DNA of 12,105 bases from Thiotrichaceae bacterium (lineage in GTDB: Bacteria; Pseudomonadota; Gammaproteobacteria; Thiotrichales; Thiotrichaceae): the NCBI GenBank assembly GCA_027008665.1, contig JALVEA010000160.1, positions 1 to 12,105 of the forward strand, written 5' to 3'. The notes beneath the pieces were generated by a model, which did not search any database, had not been told where the DNA came from, and saw nothing but the letters and a program-made list of their open reading frames with translations. The first letter of the stretch is position 1; every line of letters begins with the position of its first letter. The position numbers were made by a program, and so were the translations under genes. This document shows, piece by piece, positions 1-7,202 of the stretch.

Positions 1-703
1 CAGGATTTAGTTTCATAGTAGCCAGAGGGCAAGGGGTACGGCTCAGTTGCAGTTTTGTTTGCTCCAGATGATTAGAATACAAATGAGCATCGCCTAATGT
101 ATGGATAAAATCCCCCACTTCCAAATCAGTAACCTGTGCCACCATTAGGGTTAATAATGCATAAGATGCAATATTAAAAGGGACTCCTAAAAAAATATCA
201 GCACTACGTTGGTAAAGCTGGCAGGATAGTTTGCCATCAGCCACATAAAATTGAAAAAAGGCATGACAAGGGGGTAATGCCATATTCTCTATTTCTGCGA
301 CATTCCATGCACTAACAATAATGCGTCTGGAATCAGGGTTTGTTTTAATTTGTTGAATTACTTGAGTAATCTGGTCAATATGCTCGCCACTAGGCGTAGG
401 CCATGAACGCCATTGATAACCATACACAGGGCCTAAATCGCCTTTTTTATCAGCCCATTCATCCCAGATGCGTACCTTATTATCTTGCAGATACTTAATA
501 TTAGTATCGCCTTTTAAAAACCATAATAGCTCATGAATAATAGAGCGCAGATGCAGTTTTTTCGTGGTGATAAGAGGGAATCCTTGACGAAGATTATAGC
601 GGGATTGATAGCCAAAGATTGATTTTGTGCCTGTGCCTGTACGGTCTTCTTTGAGGGTGCCATGTTCATATACATGGCGCATTAAATCGAGATATTGTTC
701 CAT
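1..703 (-). CDS. thyA: Thymidylate synthase ThyA, C-terminus cut by window edge
   Basis: This cytoplasmic enzyme methylates dUMP to dTMP using 5,10-methylene-tetrahydrofolate. I translated the reverse strand by hand: 234 codons are present and the frame runs off the left edge without a stop. The family is usually about 264 residues, so roughly the last 30 are missing. Numbering matches E. coli ThyA: R21 of the EDRTGTG loop, R126-R127, the catalytic C146 in LPPCH, D169 in QRSADIFLG and N177 are all present. The start is fixed by MEQYLDLMRHV, which fits the family N-terminus, and by an AGGA ribosome site about 10 bases upstream, inside the end of the DUF1501 gene. The start codon overlaps the DUF1501 stop by one base (TAATG), so translation is probably coupled. 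In many gammaproteobacteria thyA follows lgt instead, so this neighbour is unusual. Function is very secure. Confidence 0.97.
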   Translation of the reverse strand, partial: MEQYLDLMRHVYEHGTLKEDRTGTGTKSIFGYQSRYNLRQGFPLITTKKLHLRSIIHELLWFLKGDTNIKYLQDNKVRIWDEWADKKGDLGPVYGYQWRSWPTPSGEHIDQITQVIQQIKTNPDSRRIIVSAWNVAEIENMALPPCHAFFQFYVADGKLSCQLYQRSADIFLGVPFNIASYALLTLMVAQVTDLEVGDFIHTLGDAHLYSNHLEQTKLQLSRTPCPLATMKLNP

Positions 704-1920
704 TAACAAATTCCTAAAAAATCGGGTATTGAAAATTTGGGAAAAACAGTTTCAAGGGCAGCATTGCCCATGCGTTTTACCAGTATTTCTGATAATACTG
801 TACGGTAATCCGTGCTAATAGCAAGATCTCCTGGTCCATATAATTGATCCAATCCTGGCCAATCACCGTAAACTCTGCCACCATTGATGTTTTTTCCGAG
901 TACAAATAGAGCAGAACCATGACCATGATCCAAACCACCTGAGCCATTGGGCTGGATACGACGACCAAATTCAGTCATAACGACTACGGTGACTTTTTGC
1001 ATTTTCTCACCAAGGTCTTGATAAAATGCGGCCAATCCTTTTGCTAGATCAGGTAAGGCAATCTTCATGCGTGATGATAAATTAGTGTGCATATCCCAGC
1101 CATTAATATCGACACAAGCCGCCTCCATTGGTATCTCTGATTTAATCAACTGTGCTATTTGCATCATATCCTTACCAAAAGAGGACTGAGGGTAAATGGC
1201 ATTATTTTCAACACTATACTGGTTAAGATTGCTTGTTTTTAATTGCTTAATTGAATCAAGAGCTAACTGACCTTGTAGCCCAAGCCAACTTGAGGAGCTA
1301 TAAAGTGATGCAAATGTAGTTTCGAATCTGTTTTTATTTTTCCCTGATAATTTAATCCCATAATTATCGGTATCATTTAATACGCTGACCTGTGATTCAC
1401 CTTTAAGAGCAGTTTGGAGGCGAGAGCTTTTGGAGACGCCTTTAAAAACAGAGCTATTTTGTGATTGATTGCTATTTAAATAGCGTCCTAGCCAGCCGGT
1501 GTTTATTTTATTTTTTTGAGTGACACCTGCTTCCATTAGAGCTTGGGCATCAAAATGTGAATGTGAGTCATTATTTAATCCTGTTGCATGGACAATGGCG
1601 AGATCATTGGTTTGAAAAATGGAATCTAAAGGGGTTAAAAGTGGATTTAAGCCAAAAAAACCATCCAAATCAATTAGAGAATCATTGCTTTGACTGGGTG
1701 GATTTAACGCTAGATTACCCCGTTTGTTCGCATAATAGCGATCACCATAAGGAGCGACCATATGTAAACCATCTGCGCCACCACGTAAAAAAATACAAAC
1801 TAAGGTATGATTTATATTGTTTAAGATATTTGTGTTAGCAATGGCTACTTGAGGTAAGCTACTAATGAGTCCTGCACTGGCGGTAGTACTTAAAAAAGTT
1901 CTTCTTGTCATTTTTGTCAT
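703..1920 (-). CDS. Tat-exported DUF1501 protein (cassette A)
   Basis: A 405-residue protein of the DUF1501 family (PF07394), which is related by fold to the alkaline phosphatase/sulfatase superfamily; no reaction is established for this member. Seen in the sequence: a twin-arginine signal TRRTFLS at residues 5-11 followed by a short hydrophobic stretch to about residue 28; GGADGL at 47-52; SHSHFD at 119-124; GWDMH at 274-278; TEFGRR at 316-321; GLDHGHG at 329-335; DYR at 371-373. The Asp/His/Glu residues in these blocks are plausible metal ligands, by inference. There is no CxPxR formylglycine motif of true sulfatases. The start is supported by TAAGGAG at 1929-1935; a second ATG three codons in is less well placed. 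It lies 12 bases after its DUF1800 partner and overlaps thyA by one base. Expected location is periplasm or cell surface. Confidence 0.9.
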   Translation of the reverse strand: MTKMTRRTFLSTTASAGLISSLPQVAIANTNILNNINHTLVCIFLRGGADGLHMVAPYGDRYYANKRGNLALNPPSQSNDSLIDLDGFFGLNPLLTPLDSIFQTNDLAIVHATGLNNDSHSHFDAQALMEAGVTQKNKINTGWLGRYLNSNQSQNSSVFKGVSKSSRLQTALKGESQVSVLNDTDNYGIKLSGKNKNRFETTFASLYSSSSWLGLQGQLALDSIKQLKTSNLNQYSVENNAIYPQSSFGKDMMQIAQLIKSEIPMEAACVDINGWDMHTNLSSRMKIALPDLAKGLAAFYQDLGEKMQKVTVVVMTEFGRRIQPNGSGGLDHGHGSALFVLGKNINGGRVYGDWPGLDQLYGPGDLAISTDYRTVLSEILVKRMGNAALETVFPKFSIPDFLGIC

Positions 1921-1935
1921 GAGGGTTACTCCTTA
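1920..1935 (-). promoter_or_regulatory. Stop codon embedded in ribosome binding site, cassette A junction
   Basis: Read on the minus strand, TAAGGAG (1935 to 1929) contains the TAA stop of the DUF1800 gene (1935-1933) and is also the Shine-Dalgarno sequence for the DUF1501 ATG at 1920-1918. A terminating ribosome is therefore placed directly on the initiation site. This supports a coupled, matched output of the two proteins. The layout is repeated in cassette B. Confidence 0.75.
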
Positions 1936-3438
1936 TCGCCATTGGTAGTAAGGTGAAGCTAATAGTAAGGTCGATATTCTCAGCGTGACATTACGTTTTT
2001 GCTTTGCTTTTAATGTTTTATTTTGGGGAGCATAGTTTTGTGCAAATGCAATAATCGTTTCTCTATCAACATTACTTAATGGGCGAAATAGTAAACGATC
2101 AACTAGTTCATCGACTATTCCTTCAATAGTATTTGCACTGATTAGGCGACTCATATTTTTTTGTTTAAATTTTAAATTAACGGCTGTAATTGCAAAATTC
2201 CAACGATTAATCAATGCATTGCTATTAATCCAGTCTTCTGCTTTATCAGGATAGCCATCAGGGGAAAGTCGTCGAAATGGAACTTGATCTAGAATGGTTA
2301 ACATTCCATTCATTTTTTGTATTAGGTTTTTATAAGGTGATATTTGGAGTGAACGAATGAATGATGACATGAGTTCAAAAGGGCGACGTATTTTTTGATC
2401 TGCTGACTGTCTAAATTCAGAGGAATTGAAAATGGCACGTAATAGATCAGGAATATAACCTCCTGTTTGTATAAATACGCTAGCGATATGCTCAATTAAT
2501 GTATTTGATGGTGTATCGGAAACAAAACGGCGACAGAGTTTTTTACTGATAAAGCGTGCTGTTGCAGGGTGGTTTGCTAATATTTCTAAAACTCGCTCAC
2601 CTTCTTTAATCGGATCATCAGGAAAATGAATTGCTTCTCCTAAGACTGTCTTTACTCCCTTTTTATGTCGTCTACTATTGAAAACAAACTCACCTTGATG
2701 AGTGGATTTTTTACCTGCAACCGTCCAACCTGTTAAACAATAGGCAACCTGTATTACATCTTCTTGAGTATAACCTCCATCGACTCCTAAAGTGTGTAAC
2801 TCCAGCAATTCACGTGCATAATTTTCATTGCCACCTTGTTTGGTGTTTTTATGGTTATCCAGATAAAGGAGCATTGCAGGGCTGTGTGCAGAGGCAAATA
2901 ATAAGTCCTTAAAATAGCCCATTGCATGAGGACGGATAACCTCACGATCATCAATAATTTTTAAAAAACCAGTAAGCCCTTGTTGATAAATATTAAAATG
3001 GTTACTCCAAAAATCAACCATGACTTCATTGAGTTGGCGACGACTATAAGCGGCACGAAAAGCCGTTGCGTATCTTAATTGTGATGGTATTTTTTTATCT
3101 CTTTTTAATAATTTGGAAATTGGCAATGCCAGTGCAGGAAAATATTCTGAAAGAGTTGCATCGAGTTGAGAATCATCAATGGATAATGGATCAAGTTGTT
3201 GTTCAATATAAGCACTTGTTCCTGTTGCTCGTATTGTGTTTAATTCTTGATCTGTAACACCAAATGAAATGCGATTGAGTAGATTAAATTCATCTGAGGC
3301 AGGATCTAAATTAGCTACAATAGAGAGTGTGGTAAAGCTAATGGTACTACTTGATGATGCGCTAGAAGTACGTGAAAAAAGAAGTGCTAACGTTGTCAAA
3401 GTAGCAACACCAAATTCCCGACGTGATAAGGCGGACAT
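1933..3438 (-). CDS. Tat-exported DUF1800 protein (cassette A)
   Basis: A 501-residue protein of the DUF1800 family (PF08811), which is commonly encoded next to DUF1501 and has no settled biochemical role. Seen in the sequence: a twin-arginine signal SRREFG at residues 5-10 followed by a hydrophobic segment and a Ser-rich stretch up to about residue 32; then family blocks LNRISFG (54-60), VDFWSNHFNI (141-150), PAMLLYLDN (187-195), NENYARELLELHTLG (204-218), LTGW (235-238), RRPFELM (351-357) and a C-terminal block around YPDKAEDW (396-403). The start is supported by an AAGAGG ribosome site about 8 bases upstream and by the correctly placed signal. It is the first gene of the unit DUF1800-DUF1501-thyA. 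Its stop TAA is part of the DUF1501 ribosome site, suggesting translational coupling. Family assignment is secure, function is not. Confidence 0.9.
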   Translation of the reverse strand: MSALSRREFGVATLTTLALLFSRTSSASSSSTISFTTLSIVANLDPASDEFNLLNRISFGVTDQELNTIRATGTSAYIEQQLDPLSIDDSQLDATLSEYFPALALPISKLLKRDKKIPSQLRYATAFRAAYSRRQLNEVMVDFWSNHFNIYQQGLTGFLKIIDDREVIRPHAMGYFKDLLFASAHSPAMLLYLDNHKNTKQGGNENYARELLELHTLGVDGGYTQEDVIQVAYCLTGWTVAGKKSTHQGEFVFNSRRHKKGVKTVLGEAIHFPDDPIKEGERVLEILANHPATARFISKKLCRRFVSDTPSNTLIEHIASVFIQTGGYIPDLLRAIFNSSEFRQSADQKIRRPFELMSSFIRSLQISPYKNLIQKMNGMLTILDQVPFRRLSPDGYPDKAEDWINSNALINRWNFAITAVNLKFKQKNMSRLISANTIEGIVDELVDRLLFRPLSNVDRETIIAFAQNYAPQNKTLKAKQKRNVTLRISTLLLASPYYQWR

Positions 3439-3490
3439 TATATAACCTCTTATATTGATTTTTGGGGTATTAATTGAACTAATAGGCTAT

Positions 3491-3517
3491 ATTATACGCA
3501 TGCCGATAAAATAACAA
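3491..3517 (-). promoter_or_regulatory. Candidate promoter of the DUF1800-DUF1501-thyA unit
   Basis: On the minus strand a perfect TATAAT lies at 3496-3491, about 53 bases before the DUF1800 start. The best -35 match is TTGTTA at 3517-3512 with a short 15-base spacer, so the -35 part is weak. The left arm of the inverted repeat at 3502-3555 covers the spacer and the -35 region, so a protein bound there could block or modulate transcription. The assignment rests on the -10 match and position only. Confidence 0.45.
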
Positions 3518-3555
3518 TCGTCAGTATAAGTATATTTTATTATTGTTTTATCGGC
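3502..3555. repeat. Long imperfect inverted repeat in the divergent spacer
   Basis: The left arm starts GCCGATAAAA (3502-3511) and the right arm ends TTTTATCGGC (3546-3555), a perfect 10-base-pair match. Pairing continues inward to 3518/3539 with one G-T pair and one mismatch, for 17 positions in all, leaving a 20-base loop. No T-run follows on either side, so it is not a standard intrinsic terminator. Its position between diverging genes and over a likely promoter suggests an operator or a structured leader element for the plus-strand gene. Confidence 0.65.
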
Positions 3556-3706
3556 TAAATTACTGATCAATATTCGCTTTTTGTTTTTCATTGGTGAAAA
3601 AAAGGATCTTTAGTGGGGGTGTTTTTTCAAAATATATAGAGATTCACTAATTAAATTCCCCTAGTTTTTCTTGAATTTTTTAGGGTGGGATGCAATTCTA
3701 GTCATT

Positions 3707-4264
3707 ATGAGTCGAATTATCTTATTTATTATTTTTATCATTAGCGTTGTCGCTATTGTTTTTTTATTGCGTATGCTTTGGTCTAAATTTACAGGAGCAG
3801 TGACTCATATTGTTGAGAAAAGTTCTGATATTGCATTGAAGCAACAAGAAAAGTGGAGGCAACGTGAAAAACGTAAAAAATTACCAGAAGAAATTCAAAA
3901 ATTGATTGTTCAATACGAGGCATTGCTAGAGTCAAATAATGCTTTATCAGAGGGTTGGCGACAGGCAATGCAGCCTGTGTACCGTTCTTTGGGGGATATT
4001 GTGCATATTTTAACTGCTGCGCCGAAAAAAAGAAATAAGGTGCGTAGATTATTCAGTGTCAGTATGCCAGCTTTGGAAGATTTTATTGAGACGATTAAAG
4101 CCGATCAGAAATTTATGAATGATATTGAAATTAACAAGGCGCAAGAAAATATTAATGTCATTACTGAAGATTTGCAACAACATGAGCTACTTTTACAAAA
4201 GTCTCGCCGTTTTGATTTTGATGTGATTATGGATGTGATAAAGATTCGTTTAAAACGTGATTAA
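3707..4264 (+). CDS. Membrane-anchored coiled-coil protein, weakly XpaC-like
   Basis: A 185-residue protein. Residues 4-24 form a single very hydrophobic segment (RIILFIIFIISVVAIVFLL region), so the N-terminus should be a membrane anchor. Residues 40-60 are highly basic and charged, 60-100 are helical with coiled-coil character, and 105-135 contain APKKRNKVRRLFSVSMPALEDF. That block resembles the basic stretch followed by F-x-x-x-x-P-x-x-x-x-L in the XpaC / 5-bromo-4-chloroindolyl phosphate hydrolysis family; this is a motif-level impression from memory. XpaC-type proteins usually neighbour TelA, which is absent here. The frame is open upstream to a TTG at 3671 (197 residues), but no ribosome site favours it; ATG 3707 puts the membrane segment at the N-terminus and is preferred, although its own ribosome site is poor. 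It is transcribed opposite to both flanking DUF1800-DUF1501 cassettes. Confidence 0.75.
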   Translation: MSRIILFIIFIISVVAIVFLLRMLWSKFTGAVTHIVEKSSDIALKQQEKWRQREKRKKLPEEIQKLIVQYEALLESNNALSEGWRQAMQPVYRSLGDIVHILTAAPKKRNKVRRLFSVSMPALEDFIETIKADQKFMNDIEINKAQENINVITEDLQQHELLLQKSRRFDFDVIMDVIKIRLKRD

Positions 4265-4378
4265 GGAATCGATATTGGCTGGAGAATTTACTGGTTCATG
4301 CCTCTATGAATGGGGGATCTTATGTCTCGAAGGAGTTAGTCCTTAAATTTGGGATGACCGCTCCTTTTGGACTCTAGT

Positions 4379-4405
4379 TGTTGTAACTTGGAATAGTTAT
4401 CAACA
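4379..4405. repeat. Short hairpin in the convergent spacer
   Basis: TGTTG (4379-4383) pairs with CAACA (4401-4405) and TAAC (4384-4387) with GTTA (4396-4399), with one bulged base at 4400 and an 8-base loop. No T-run follows on either strand. It could be a transcript 3'-end structure or chance folding. Confidence 0.35.
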
Positions 4406-4462
4406 GAGAGCGTAAAAAACCAATAATTTGTGGATTTTATATGATTTTTTGGAGCGGATGTA

Positions 4463-4509
4463 AGCTAATTATCAATTAGCTAGCCTATGGGGAAAGCTAA
4501 CATTTTTTT
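4463..4509 (+). terminator. Candidate terminator region between convergent genes
   Basis: AGCTAATT (4463-4470) and AATTAGCT (4474-4481) form an 8-base-pair hairpin with a 3-base loop, readable on both strands. An alternative stem pairs TTAGCT (4476-4481) with AGCTAA (4495-4500) and is followed on the plus strand by CA and seven T (4503-4509), the usual form of an intrinsic terminator for the gene ending at 4264. For the minus-strand DUF1501 gene ending at 4520 there is a hairpin but no T-run after it. The stems are AT-rich and therefore weak. Confidence 0.4.
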
Positions 4510-4519
4510 GCAATTAAAC

Positions 4520-5674
4520 TTAAACGAAGGGCAATGGACGATGTCCATGCCAAGGGTTAGGTCTTCTCCACCAGCGTTGGGCAATGGTTGCGTACATTTG
4601 GCGGAAATCTACCGTTGGTCTTAAATCACCATCATCCAGATCTATTAGGCTGGGTTCTTTACCGTAAATACCTTTATTGACTTTACCGCCTAAGACAAAG
4701 TGTGCAGAAGCTGAACCATGATCGGTGCCTTGACTTGTATTTTCTGCGACACGACGACCAAATTCAGAGTAGGTCATAACTAATACATTGTCCCATAATC
4801 CCGCTTTTTGCATTGAGTTATAAAATGCCCGAAGCCCACCACCTAGCTCATACATAAGGTTATTGTGTGTGTTATTTTGTCCTGCATGGGTGTCAAAACC
4901 TGCTAGAGTTACCTTGAAAACAGGTAGGTGTACGCCATTGACGATTAAATTACTGACCTGTTGTAAATCACGTCCAAAATCACCTGATGGAAAATTAACA
5001 GCTTGCCGAGAAGAATTATGTAATTTTTTATCTAACAGATCGACAGCTGCATGGATCTGGTTTTGAGTAGACAATAAATGTTTCAAGGAATCATTGGCGG
5101 CTCTATAGCGTTTTCGATTCAGATACTGTGTTTGTCTACGGAAGGTTCTAGGGTTCTGCATAGCAACAGCATGCCCGTCCTTACCTGCAAAAGGTCCCAT
5201 ATTATCATCGCCAATAACAATACCATTCAATGCATTAGGTTTATTGGATAAAAGCCCTTTGGTTGTTAACCAACCGTTAATATTTCGAAGTGTTGGGTCA
5301 GCTGTATTCCATACATCAATGGAATAGAAGTGTGAACGATCAGCATCAGGATAGCCAACGCCTTGAATCCACGCCATATCGCCTTTATCCCAAAGATATT
5401 TTAGTTCTTTGAGGTAGGGGTTTAAGTAAAATCCTTGGTCTAGTTTAAGATGTCGATTCAGTTGTTGACTGGTTATTTTTAATTTGGAACGAGCATCATG
5501 ATAAGCCTGAGCTTGTTTGCCATGAGGAATAAGTGTATTTAAGCCATCATTGCCACCTTTTAATTCAACTAATACAAGTATTTTAGCATTAGAAGGATTC
5601 TGAGCTAAAATAGATGGAATCATACCAGCGAGTGGGGTCATGCTGGCATATTTTATAAAGTCACGTCGGTTCAT
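4520..5674 (-). CDS. Tat-exported DUF1501 protein (cassette B)
   Basis: A 384-residue DUF1501 protein (PF07394), only distantly similar to the cassette A copy. Seen in the sequence: a twin-arginine signal NRRDFIK at residues 2-8 followed by a hydrophobic stretch ending near LAQ (about 23-25); GGNDGL at 40-45; RSHF at 113-116; GFDTH at 259-263; SEFGRR at 303-308; TDHG at 317-320; VDFRQ at 355-359. The shared Asp, His and Glu positions with the cassette A protein mark the probable active centre, by inference. The C-terminus is rich in Trp, Pro and His (WWRRPNPWHGHRP near 368-380), unlike the other copy. The start is supported by TAAGG at 5685-5689, which includes the stop of the upstream DUF1800 gene, and by the Tat signal at the very N-terminus. 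Likely periplasmic; substrate unknown. Confidence 0.9.
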   Translation of the reverse strand: MNRRDFIKYASMTPLAGMIPSILAQNPSNAKILVLVELKGGNDGLNTLIPHGKQAQAYHDARSKLKITSQQLNRHLKLDQGFYLNPYLKELKYLWDKGDMAWIQGVGYPDADRSHFYSIDVWNTADPTLRNINGWLTTKGLLSNKPNALNGIVIGDDNMGPFAGKDGHAVAMQNPRTFRRQTQYLNRKRYRAANDSLKHLLSTQNQIHAAVDLLDKKLHNSSRQAVNFPSGDFGRDLQQVSNLIVNGVHLPVFKVTLAGFDTHAGQNNTHNNLMYELGGGLRAFYNSMQKAGLWDNVLVMTYSEFGRRVAENTSQGTDHGSASAHFVLGGKVNKGIYGKEPSLIDLDDGDLRPTVDFRQMYATIAQRWWRRPNPWHGHRPLPFV

Positions 5675-5689
5675 AGTGTGGTTGCCTTA
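5674..5689 (-). promoter_or_regulatory. Stop codon embedded in ribosome binding site, cassette B junction
   Basis: On the minus strand TAAGG (5689 to 5685) carries the DUF1800 stop (5689-5687) and serves as the ribosome site for the DUF1501 ATG at 5674-5672. The gap between stop and start is 12 bases, the same as at the cassette A junction, although the spacer bases differ. Confidence 0.7.
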
Positions 5690-6988
5690 TTTAAGCTGGT
5701 AAGTAGGATCTAGAACAAGCGCCCGTACAAGTCTTAGCTTGCCAGCTGTTCTTGGTAAGGGAAGCACGGGGGTAATAGGGGATAACCAATTAACAATATC
5801 CATGCCTTTTGTTTTAGCGGGTAGTTTTCTTTCTAGGTAAGTTTGGGTCGATTTATTGTAGCCTGTTATTTGATTGAGAAAAGAAGTCCTAATTAACAGG
5901 GTTTGTGTATCAATCCAGTTTTTACCGCCAGCCCAACCTTTTACCGTCGGTGGGTCTAGTGGTTCTTGTCCGAGTAATCTAAAGGTATTAGCTAGCTTTG
6001 TGTAGTTCTGTTTCTGTGGGAAAGGCAAGCTACGCAAGGTGCCAATAATAAGATCAACAGGTGATTTGATCATATTCCCACGATATCTTTTATCCCAAAA
6101 AGCATCACTATTGAGTACTTCTGTCATTAATGCTTTGATACTGTAATTAGAGTTTCTAAATACCTTAGCCCAACGCTGTGTCACACGAGGATCAGGATAA
6201 CTATCGCTGACAAATTCATGCCATACCTTCTCCGCAATATAAATAGCAGTTCGAGGCTGTTTCAGTAAAACTTCAATGATCTGATTACCATTAGTAATAT
6301 TAGGTGTTCCTAAAAAGGTGACAGGTGTATTATCATGTTTGCTTGCATCAAACTTAAATGTACCGCGTTGAAGGTCAACTCCCAAACCTGTAAAGGCAAT
6401 TGCTGCAGCGCGTATATCTTTTTCTTTATAAACATGACCTTTGCCAAGCGTAAATAACTCTAATAACTCACGCGCAAAGTTCTCATTTGCCTTGCCTTTC
6501 ACATTTTCATTACTATCGAGATACACCAACATGGCAGGGTCTTTAATAATCCCTCTTAGCATAGTGGCAAAATTACCCATTGCATTGTCACGTAAAAACT
6601 TATTTTGCTTGTAAATTAATCGAGGATGTCCAACAGTTTTCAGTGATGAGGTGAAGTGATTATGCCAGAACAGAGTCATATGCTCATTAACGGGTGTTTT
6701 AGTGGTAAGCAAATGCTTGAGCATCCATTCTTTCATGCGCTGGTTGTCCGCATTCATTCGCATTAAGGCATTATGTTTACTTGTTCCATTTTTCGAGCGC
6801 AGATGGTCGAGCTTACTCCACTGAGCTAAGGAGGGTAATCTGGGGGTATGCGCTTTTTTAGGATGTAATAAAATACTCACAGCTTCAGCGCGAGATTTTC
6901 CTTCTAAAGCTTTTATGTCAGTCCATTCTTGCCCCAATGAGGTGCGTGACACGAGGTGGCGTGTATCAGATAAATTTAGTTTATGCAT
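5687..6988 (-). CDS. DUF1800 protein without signal peptide (cassette B)
   Basis: A 433-residue DUF1800 protein (PF08811). The family fold begins almost at once, with TRHLVSRTSLG at residues 9-19 aligning to the LNRISFG block of the cassette A copy. Further blocks are LFWHNHF (106-112), PAMLVYLDSNEN (151-162), NENFARELLELFTLG (168-182), a C-terminal GQEPLDPP (340-347) and GGKNWID (354-360), and the terminal LDPTYQL. There is no Tat or Sec signal, and an in-frame TAA at 7013-7015 closes the frame nine codons upstream, so a longer form carrying a signal is excluded unless there is a frameshift. A TTTAGGA ribosome site precedes the ATG. It lies 12 bases before its DUF1501 partner, which does carry a Tat signal, so co-export of a folded pair is possible. 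Family is secure, role unknown. Confidence 0.88.
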   Translation of the reverse strand: MHKLNLSDTRHLVSRTSLGQEWTDIKALEGKSRAEAVSILLHPKKAHTPRLPSLAQWSKLDHLRSKNGTSKHNALMRMNADNQRMKEWMLKHLLTTKTPVNEHMTLFWHNHFTSSLKTVGHPRLIYKQNKFLRDNAMGNFATMLRGIIKDPAMLVYLDSNENVKGKANENFARELLELFTLGKGHVYKEKDIRAAAIAFTGLGVDLQRGTFKFDASKHDNTPVTFLGTPNITNGNQIIEVLLKQPRTAIYIAEKVWHEFVSDSYPDPRVTQRWAKVFRNSNYSIKALMTEVLNSDAFWDKRYRGNMIKSPVDLIIGTLRSLPFPQKQNYTKLANTFRLLGQEPLDPPTVKGWAGGKNWIDTQTLLIRTSFLNQITGYNKSTQTYLERKLPAKTKGMDIVNWLSPITPVLPLPRTAGKLRLVRALVLDPTYQLK

Positions 6989-7172
6989 GTGCTTTGTCCT
7001 AAATACTCCGTGTTAAGATCCATCTTTAGTTGCCCCTAGTACTCCAGCAAGTAGTAGTAGACTAATGATGTTACTTAATGATTTATGATTATTATTATTG
7101 TTTTTAATGTTTCGTATGCCTGTTGGGAAAGGCATTATTCCATGTAAATATAATTTCTACGTATGACTTTAC

Positions 7173-7202
7173 TTGACAAACTTAGAAAAGGAGTTGTATT
7201 TT
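7173..7202 (+). promoter_or_regulatory. Candidate plus-strand promoter
   Basis: A perfect TTGACA (7173-7178) is followed after 18 bases by TATTTT (7197-7202, four of six matches to TATAAT). Transcription would begin near 7209 and run toward the 3' end of parE on the opposite strand, with no gene on its own strand. It could drive a small or antisense RNA, or be a chance match in AT-rich DNA. Confidence 0.3.

Noticed and set aside
3671..3706. A TTG start giving the small membrane protein 12 more residues
   Set aside because: No ribosome site precedes the TTG, and the ATG at 3707 places the membrane segment directly at the N-terminus.
4398..4406. TTATCAACA, one base from a DnaA box
   Set aside because: A single near-match with no cluster of boxes, no AT-rich unwinding array and no replication gene beside it; it is not an origin.
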